Positions 59,129-64,000 of a stretch of DNA of 64,000 nucleotides are shown in pieces. The stretch comes from Pseudomonadota bacterium (GTDB lineage: Bacteria > Pseudomonadota > Alphaproteobacteria > Rhizobiales > Hyphomicrobiaceae), in the NCBI GenBank assembly GCA_023405815.1, contig JAEXXM010000034.1, positions 17,797 to 81,796 on the forward strand, written 5' to 3'. Within the stretch, counting starts at the first letter, position 1. Each line of letters starts with the position of its first letter. The position numbers and the translations under genes were made by a program. The notes under the pieces were generated by a model that did no database searches, had not been told where the DNA came from, and saw only the letters and a list, made by a program, of their open reading frames with translations.

Positions 59129-61792
59129 ATGTACTTGCGTACCATCACGCTCGCCTTATTGGCGAGCGCGTCACTGACGGCTGTCGGCCACGCGCAGACA
59201 GCTACTGCACCGGTTCCCGATCCGAGTGCCACGCCAGCCGAGGCGAAGCCGGCGACGACGCCGGCGCCTGCCACATCTGCGCCGGCGAACAAGCCCGCAA
59301 AGCCGGCAGCAAAGCCTTCAAGTGCCGCCGCTGCACCGACGACCAACATCGGCGAGATCCAGGCCAAGGAGGCTCCGAAGCCGCGCTCGTTCTCGCAGAC
59401 GGGTATGACGGCATCGCCGACCGACTTCGCCGAGGTTCAGAACAAGGCGGACGCCGACAAGAAGCCGACCGACGGCTCCAAGAAGATGAACGGCATCGGC
59501 TCTACGCCGCGTCCGGTGTCAACCGGTGGCGTGACCGGCATGGATCTTGGCGGCGGCTACATGATCAACGAAGAAGCCAAGAAGAGCCGCTCGACCGTCA
59601 CGCGTGACGCCATCGACAAGCAGTCGCCTACCGCCAACCCGTATCAGATGATCAACCTGCTGCCGGGCGTCGTGCAGTCGAGCGTCGACGACACGGGCCT
59701 CAACGGCGGTAACATCAGGCTGCGCGGCTTCAACTCCGATCACGTCGGCATGACCATTGAAGGCATGCCGGTCAACGACTCCGGCAACTACGCGCTCTAT
59801 CCGCAGGAGTACGTCGACGCTGCAAACATGCAGCAGGTGTCGATCGCCCAGGGCTCTCCCGATCTCGACTCGCCGCACATCGGCTCCGTCGGCGGCGTGA
59901 TCAACCTCTATATGCGCGATCCCTCAAAAACTGCCGGCGGTCTTGCCGAGCTGACGTTCGGCTCAGATAACATGATGCGCGAATACGTGCGTGCGGAATC
60001 AGGCCAGGTCGGCAACGTGCGCGCCTACATGAGTTATTCGCATCTCACCAAGGACCACTGGATCGGCGAAGGTGACGATGAGCGACACCACGCGGACTTC
60101 AAAGCGGTCTACGACATCGACAAGGACAACACCATCCGCGTTTCGGCGATCTACAATGAGGCCGTGAACACCTTCTACAAGACTCCGAGCCTGAAGGACT
60201 TCAACTCAAATTCGAACCTCACTTACACGACCAGCCCTTATGATCTCAACTACTACGGGTACAGGATCAATCCGTTCAAGAATCTGATCCTCAGCGCGCC
60301 GTCGAACTTCAAGCTCTCGGATAATCTGCGCTTCGACACCGTTCCCTACTACTGGTACGGCTACGGCAGCGGTGGCGGCGCTACCAACTTGAAAGAGAGC
60401 GCCTTTTACTATGGCAATCTCAAAGTTTCGGGCGATTTGAACGGCAACGGCGTTATCGATGCATCTGATGTCTGGTTCTACAATCCATCCATCACGGAGA
60501 CGCATCGTCCCGGCGTCATCAACAAGCTGACCTATACCCTGGGCGATCACAAGGTCGTGGCCGGCCACTGGTTCGAGTACGCGCATCATCGGCAGACGGG
60601 CACGCTCTCCAGCCTCGACGCGAACGGCAACATCGTTGACGAGTTCGCGAACGATGCACACGTGAACATGCCTGCAGGTGCCACGTGCGTCATCAATAAG
60701 ACCGGTGCGAGTGGCAGCGGCTCGACTGGTGGTACTGTCGTTCCCTGCCCAGAGGGCGAGCTGAACAAGCGCAACGTTCTCACGGAAACGACGACCAATA
60801 TGTTCTTCGTCGGCGATACGTGGAAGTTCAACAGTTGGCTGACATTCGACTACGGCGTCAAGCACGTGATTATCAGCCGTGATATCGAGAACTACATGCC
60901 GGATGCCAAGCCGCCTTACTCCACGATCGAGGACGAGGTGACATTGCCAACCGCCGGCGTTCGGGTTCAGCTCGACCGCGACAGCCACGCCTTCGCCAAC
61001 GTCGCCACGTCGTTCCGTTCGGCGCCGAACTACACCGCCTATGCCGACTACAATATGTACTCCTCATCCGGGTACACGCCGGCAGGCGGGGTTGAGGCCG
61101 AGAGCAGCCTTTCCTGGGAGCTTGGCCATCGCTATCAGGGCAACATGTTCGCCACGTCCGTCACCGCATTCCTCGCCAACTTCGAGGACTACCAGCAGCG
61201 GACCAACATTGACGATGGCGGCAGCTCCAAATCGGTCACCCAGAACATTGGACGGGTGAGAAACTATGGCATCGACGCCGAGATCGGCACGGCTCCGATC
61301 TATAACTTCCGGCCCTATGCCTCGTTCGAGTATCTGCGCGCCGAGCTCCGCGACAACATCAGGACCAGAGCCGACAACGGCGTCATGGACTACCTGCCGA
61401 CAGCAGGGAATACGCTGCCTGGTGCACCCGAGTTTCAGTTCGGCCTCGGTCTCGATTATGACGACGGGCATTTCTTCGGCAATCTCGCCTACAAGTACCT
61501 TGCCGCTCAGTACTCGACGATGATGAACGACGAGCAGATCGACGGCTTCGGCCGCCTCAACGCCTCGATCGGCTATCGCTTCAGTGACGTCGGCTACATG
61601 AAGGCGCCGGAGATTAAGCTCAGCCTGTTCAACGTCCTCGACTCTCGCCAGTTGACGGGCGTCTACGGCGAGCAGAACAACGCTCAGGCCACGACCGGCG
61701 TCAACGGCAATGCGATTAAGGCCTCCGGAACCCCGACCTACTACCTGGGTCAGGACTTCTCGGCTCTCGTAACCTTCCGGTCGGGCTTCTGA
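59129..61792 (+). CDS. TonB-dependent outer membrane receptor with an EF-hand-like loop
   Basis: 887 residues. Signal peptide 1-22; an Ala/Pro-rich linker 24-75; plug domain about 155-290 (NIRLRGFNSDHVGMTIEGMPVND, GSPDLDSPHIGSVGGVINLYMRDPS); barrel to the terminal Phe887 (ALVTFRSGF). Residues 436-447 read DLNGNGVIDASD, a full Ca-binding loop (ligands 1, 3, 5, 9, 12) in a presumed surface loop. A Cys pair (CVINKTGAS...VVPCPEG) frames another loop. The ligand is unknown: flanking phosphatases suggest phosphorus compounds; lanthanide-type metals are also possible. It lies between tonB and exbB. Confidence 0.9.
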   Translation: MYLRTITLALLASASLTAVGHAQTATAPVPDPSATPAEAKPATTPAPATSAPANKPAKPAAKPSSAAAAPTTNIGEIQAKEAPKPRSFSQTGMTASPTDFAEVQNKADADKKPTDGSKKMNGIGSTPRPVSTGGVTGMDLGGGYMINEEAKKSRSTVTRDAIDKQSPTANPYQMINLLPGVVQSSVDDTGLNGGNIRLRGFNSDHVGMTIEGMPVNDSGNYALYPQEYVDAANMQQVSIAQGSPDLDSPHIGSVGGVINLYMRDPSKTAGGLAELTFGSDNMMREYVRAESGQVGNVRAYMSYSHLTKDHWIGEGDDERHHADFKAVYDIDKDNTIRVSAIYNEAVNTFYKTPSLKDFNSNSNLTYTTSPYDLNYYGYRINPFKNLILSAPSNFKLSDNLRFDTVPYYWYGYGSGGGATNLKESAFYYGNLKVSGDLNGNGVIDASDVWFYNPSITETHRPGVINKLTYTLGDHKVVAGHWFEYAHHRQTGTLSSLDANGNIVDEFANDAHVNMPAGATCVINKTGASGSGSTGGTVVPCPEGELNKRNVLTETTTNMFFVGDTWKFNSWLTFDYGVKHVIISRDIENYMPDAKPPYSTIEDEVTLPTAGVRVQLDRDSHAFANVATSFRSAPNYTAYADYNMYSSSGYTPAGGVEAESSLSWELGHRYQGNMFATSVTAFLANFEDYQQRTNIDDGGSSKSVTQNIGRVRNYGIDAEIGTAPIYNFRPYASFEYLRAELRDNIRTRADNGVMDYLPTAGNTLPGAPEFQFGLGLDYDDGHFFGNLAYKYLAAQYSTMMNDEQIDGFGRLNASIGYRFSDVGYMKAPEIKLSLFNVLDSRQLTGVYGEQNNAQATTGVNGNAIKASGTPTYYLGQDFSALVTFRSGF

Positions 61793-61794
61793 CG

Positions 61795-62469
61795 ATGAAT
61801 ATCGATACTGCGTACTTTCACCATGTGTGCATCGCCGTGCTCTACGCCTCCATGGCGGTGCTCACGTTCGTGATCGTCGAGCGCTTCGTGTACTACTGGT
61901 TGCTGAACCGCCGCGCAGCGCGGCTCAAGTCCATCGTCCACGGCCGGCGCAAGAAGAAGGTCGAGAAGACGCTGAAGCGCCGCGACCTTCTCACGCGCAG
62001 TCTTCGAGAATACATCGACGTCATCAACGAGCCGGGTGCCACGCGCGCCCGGCTCGAGGATCTCTCGTCGGCGCTCTTTATCGACGTCAACGGCCGTGTC
62101 GGTGCGCGGCTGTGGGTCCTCGACACCATCGTCACCGCGGCGCCGCTGCTGGGGCTCCTGGGAACCATCCTCGGCATCATGGACACCTTTAACGCCCTGT
62201 CGGCCGGCGGCATCTCCGATCCCGCCGCGGTCAGCCGCGGTATTGCCGCCGCGCTACTGGCGACTGCCATTGGCATCGGAACGGCGCTCTATGGGCTGCT
62301 CGGGCACAACCTTTTGCATCGCATGGCCGATCACATCACCGAGGAGTTCAAGGGGCTGATCCTCGCCAGCGACGGCCTCGCCGCAGAGCTCGCGAAGAAG
62401 GCGGAGGCCACCGAAGTGGCCGCAGACCCTGCGCACGTCGGCATCGAAGCAACCGCACGCGTGGCCTGA
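61795..62469 (+). CDS. exbB: ExbB/TolQ-type proton channel protein
   Basis: 224 residues. Three membrane helices: VCIAVLYASMAVLTFVIVERFVYYWLL near the N terminus, then TIVTAAPLLGLLGTILGIMDTFNALS and GIAAALLATAIGIGTALYGLLG, which line the channel. A basic cytoplasmic loop (RRKKKVEKTLKRRD) lies between. It starts two bases after the receptor stop. With ExbD and TonB it powers the receptor. Confidence 0.9.
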   Translation: MNIDTAYFHHVCIAVLYASMAVLTFVIVERFVYYWLLNRRAARLKSIVHGRRKKKVEKTLKRRDLLTRSLREYIDVINEPGATRARLEDLSSALFIDVNGRVGARLWVLDTIVTAAPLLGLLGTILGIMDTFNALSAGGISDPAAVSRGIAAALLATAIGIGTALYGLLGHNLLHRMADHITEEFKGLILASDGLAAELAKKAEATEVAADPAHVGIEATARVA

Positions 62470-62471
62470 GC

Positions 62472-64000
62472 ATGAGCATCAAGCTGACGCGGCGCGCGCT
62501 TCTCACGGGGATCGGGTCCGTCGCAGGCGCCTCCCTCGACCGCGGCGCCGCGCATGCCGCCGATGAGGCGCCCCGGGTACGTTTGCGTCTCATGGAGACG
62601 AGCGATCTGCACATGTTCGTGCTGGATTGGGACTACTACTCGGCCAAGCCGGATCATACGGTCGGATTGAACAGGGTCGCCTCGCTCATTCGGCAGAACA
62701 GGAAAGAGGCGGCGAATACCCTGCTGTTCGACAATGGCGACTTCCTGCAAGGAAACCCGCTGGCCGACTACGTCTTCGAGCGGGCGCGCTCGACACCGGC
62801 GTCGGCGCACCCGATGATCGCTGCCATGCGCGAACTCGGATACGATGCGGCCACGCTCGGCAATCACGAGTTCAACTACGGCCTGGATTTCCTCGAGGCC
62901 TCGCTTGAAGGGGCATCGTTTCCCTTCGTCTGCGCCAACGTCGAGCGCGCCGGGGGGGCGCCTTTCCTTCCGCCGCACACCGTGCTGGAGCGATCGTTTG
63001 TCGACGATGCCGGCGCCCAGCAGACGCTGCGTATCGGCGTGATCGGCTTCGTCACCCCGCAGATCATGGTCTGGGACAAGGCCCGGCTCACCGGCAAGCT
63101 GCAATCGGGCGACATCGTTCTTGCCGCCAAGCGGCTCGTGCCGGAGCTTCGCGCACGATGCGACATTGTCGTTGCGCTTTGCCACTCCGGCATAAGCGCC
63201 AATGACTGGGTCGAAGGCGAGGAGCACGCCGCTCTGCATCTTGCCGCCGTGCCGGGCATCGACGTGATCATGACGGGGCACGCCCATCGCTTGCTTCCAG
63301 GTAAGGACTACGCGGGCGTCAAAGGTGTCGACGCCGTTGCAGGGCGGCTCAATGGTGTCCCCGCCGTCATGCCCGGGTTCTGGGGCAGCCATCTCGGGAT
63401 CATCGATCTCACGCTCAAGCGCGAGAACGACAGATGGACGATCGAAGAGGCCGATGTCAGGGTGCAGCCGATCTATCGCCGCGACGGTGCCAAGGTCGAA
63501 CCTCTTGCCGAAGCCGATGCTGCTGTCGCGGCGCGCGTTGCAGACGTCCATCAGCGAACGCTCCAGTGGGTCGAGCAACCTGTTGGCGCCATCGACAAGC
63601 CAATCCATAGCTACTTCGTGTGGGCAGGGCACGATCCGGCCACCGCGGTCGTAAACGCCGCACAGATCGCATATGCGCGTCCGTTGCTGGAAACGGCCGG
63701 AGCCGGCGCGCTGCCGTTGCTGTCCGCAATGGCACCCTACCGTGCCGGCTACACACCGGACAGCTTCATCGACATCGCAAAAGGTCCCGTTGCCCTCCGC
63801 CAGGCGGCCGGCCTCTACCAGTACTCGAGCAATACTGTCGTCGTCGTGAAGCTGACCGGGGCGCAGATCCTGGAATGGCTGGAGTTCGCCGCGCGAGTCT
63901 TCAACACCATCGATCCAACGGCGGCGGCGGAGCAGCCGCTGATCGACAAGCGCGTGCCGTCCTACAACTTCGATATCATCTCCGGCCTGTCCTACAAGAT
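62472..64000 (+). CDS. cpdB: 2',3'-cyclic-nucleotide 2'-phosphodiesterase/5'-nucleotidase family protein (3' end outside window)
   Basis: At least 509 residues from ATG 62472, running off the right edge. A Tat-like signal (LTRRALLTGIGSVAGAS) is followed by LRLMETSDLHMFVLDWDYYSAKPD, LLFDNGDFLQGNPLADYV, ATLGNHEFNYGLDFLEAS, and MTGHAHRLLPG, all metal-ligand motifs of the calcineurin-like fold. The C-terminal substrate domain begins near residue 380 (DPATAVVNAAQIAYA). It would release phosphate and nucleosides from cyclic or mono-nucleotides in the periplasm. It lies two bases after exbB, which ties the TonB system to phosphorus scavenging. Confidence 0.88.
   Translation, partial: MSIKLTRRALLTGIGSVAGASLDRGAAHAADEAPRVRLRLMETSDLHMFVLDWDYYSAKPDHTVGLNRVASLIRQNRKEAANTLLFDNGDFLQGNPLADYVFERARSTPASAHPMIAAMRELGYDAATLGNHEFNYGLDFLEASLEGASFPFVCANVERAGGAPFLPPHTVLERSFVDDAGAQQTLRIGVIGFVTPQIMVWDKARLTGKLQSGDIVLAAKRLVPELRARCDIVVALCHSGISANDWVEGEEHAALHLAAVPGIDVIMTGHAHRLLPGKDYAGVKGVDAVAGRLNGVPAVMPGFWGSHLGIIDLTLKRENDRWTIEEADVRVQPIYRRDGAKVEPLAEADAAVAARVADVHQRTLQWVEQPVGAIDKPIHSYFVWAGHDPATAVVNAAQIAYARPLLETAGAGALPLLSAMAPYRAGYTPDSFIDIAKGPVALRQAAGLYQYSSNTVVVVKLTGAQILEWLEFAARVFNTIDPTAAAEQPLIDKRVPSYNFDIISGLSYK

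Noticed and set aside
60434..60469. Lanmodulin-type lanthanide EF-hand
   Set aside because: A single loop with Leu, not Pro, at position 2 and Asp at position 12 is closer to dockerin calcium loops; lanmodulin itself is not in the window.
62331..63632. 433-residue open frame on the minus strand at the right end
   Set aside because: It lies opposite the CpdB-like gene and the end of exbB; Arg/Ala/His-rich composition is the usual shadow in GC-rich DNA.

Overview
The window reads as chromosomal DNA of a GC-rich alphaproteobacterial methylotroph, most like Hyphomicrobium or a close relative. The reasons are a lanthanide-type methanol dehydrogenase locus (xoxFGJ), a bacterial tetrahydromethanopterin (H4MPT) cluster in the gene order known from Methylorubrum/Methylobacterium extorquens (orfY-mtdB-orf17-mch-orf5-orf7-fae), complete pqqABCDE genes and methanofuran genes. 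No rRNA, CRISPR array or intact insertion sequence is visible. Genus assignment is inference.

Layout. 1-7.5 kb: two small exported proteins, a SoxYZ-like carrier and a zinc hydrolase of the quinoprotein-associated type on the minus strand, then xoxF, xoxG, xoxJ and a rhodanese-like protein. 7.5-12.8 kb (minus): a five-gene ABC transporter operon of the Lut/Ped type, which in other methanol and alcohol oxidisers serves lanthanide uptake. 13-16 kb (plus, divergent): a second NitT/TauT-like ABC transporter preceded by a small exported protein. 16-22 kb: methanofuran and pterin genes (mfnB, folB-like, mfnE, a dihydropteroate-synthase-related gene, DUF447, GNAT, mfnF, a HisA-like gene). 22.3-30 kb: fae, orf7, orf5, mch, orf17, mtdB, orfY, a pterin dehydratase and folK. 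30-34.6 kb (minus): GNAT, a soluble cytochrome c, and pqqEDCBA with a hairpin after pqqA.

35-45.4 kb is an assimilatory sulfur block: cysG-cysJ-cysI on plus, then two TauE/SafE permeases and cysHDN on minus, with a 144-bp inverted-repeat element where the two halves converge. 46-47.6 kb holds a double cold-shock-domain protein, a DUF192 protein, tRNA-Pro(UGG) and an NDUFS4-like subunit. 48-55.2 kb is an apparent arginine-to-2-oxoglutarate module: glutamate dehydrogenase, an ALDH7-type dehydrogenase, an Lrp/AsnC regulator, arginase, ornithine aminotransferase and an unrecognised 457-residue protein. 55.2-56.2 kb is a scar with a frameshifted, truncated integrase. 56.2-64 kb: a PhoX-like phosphatase divergent from an ExbD-TonB-receptor-ExbB-cyclic phosphodiesterase operon; the receptor carries one EF-hand/dockerin-like loop.

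Together the genes describe methanol oxidation in the periplasm (XoxF, its PQQ and metal supply, cytochromes), formaldehyde capture and oxidation in the cytoplasm by the H4MPT/methanofuran route including cofactor synthesis, plus sulfur assimilation and a TonB/phosphatase uptake locus. The most interesting open items are the second ABC transporter opposite the Lut-like operon, the 457-residue protein of the arginine operon, the TonB receptor with a metal-binding loop, and the hairpin-terminated non-coding stretch near 47.9 kb.
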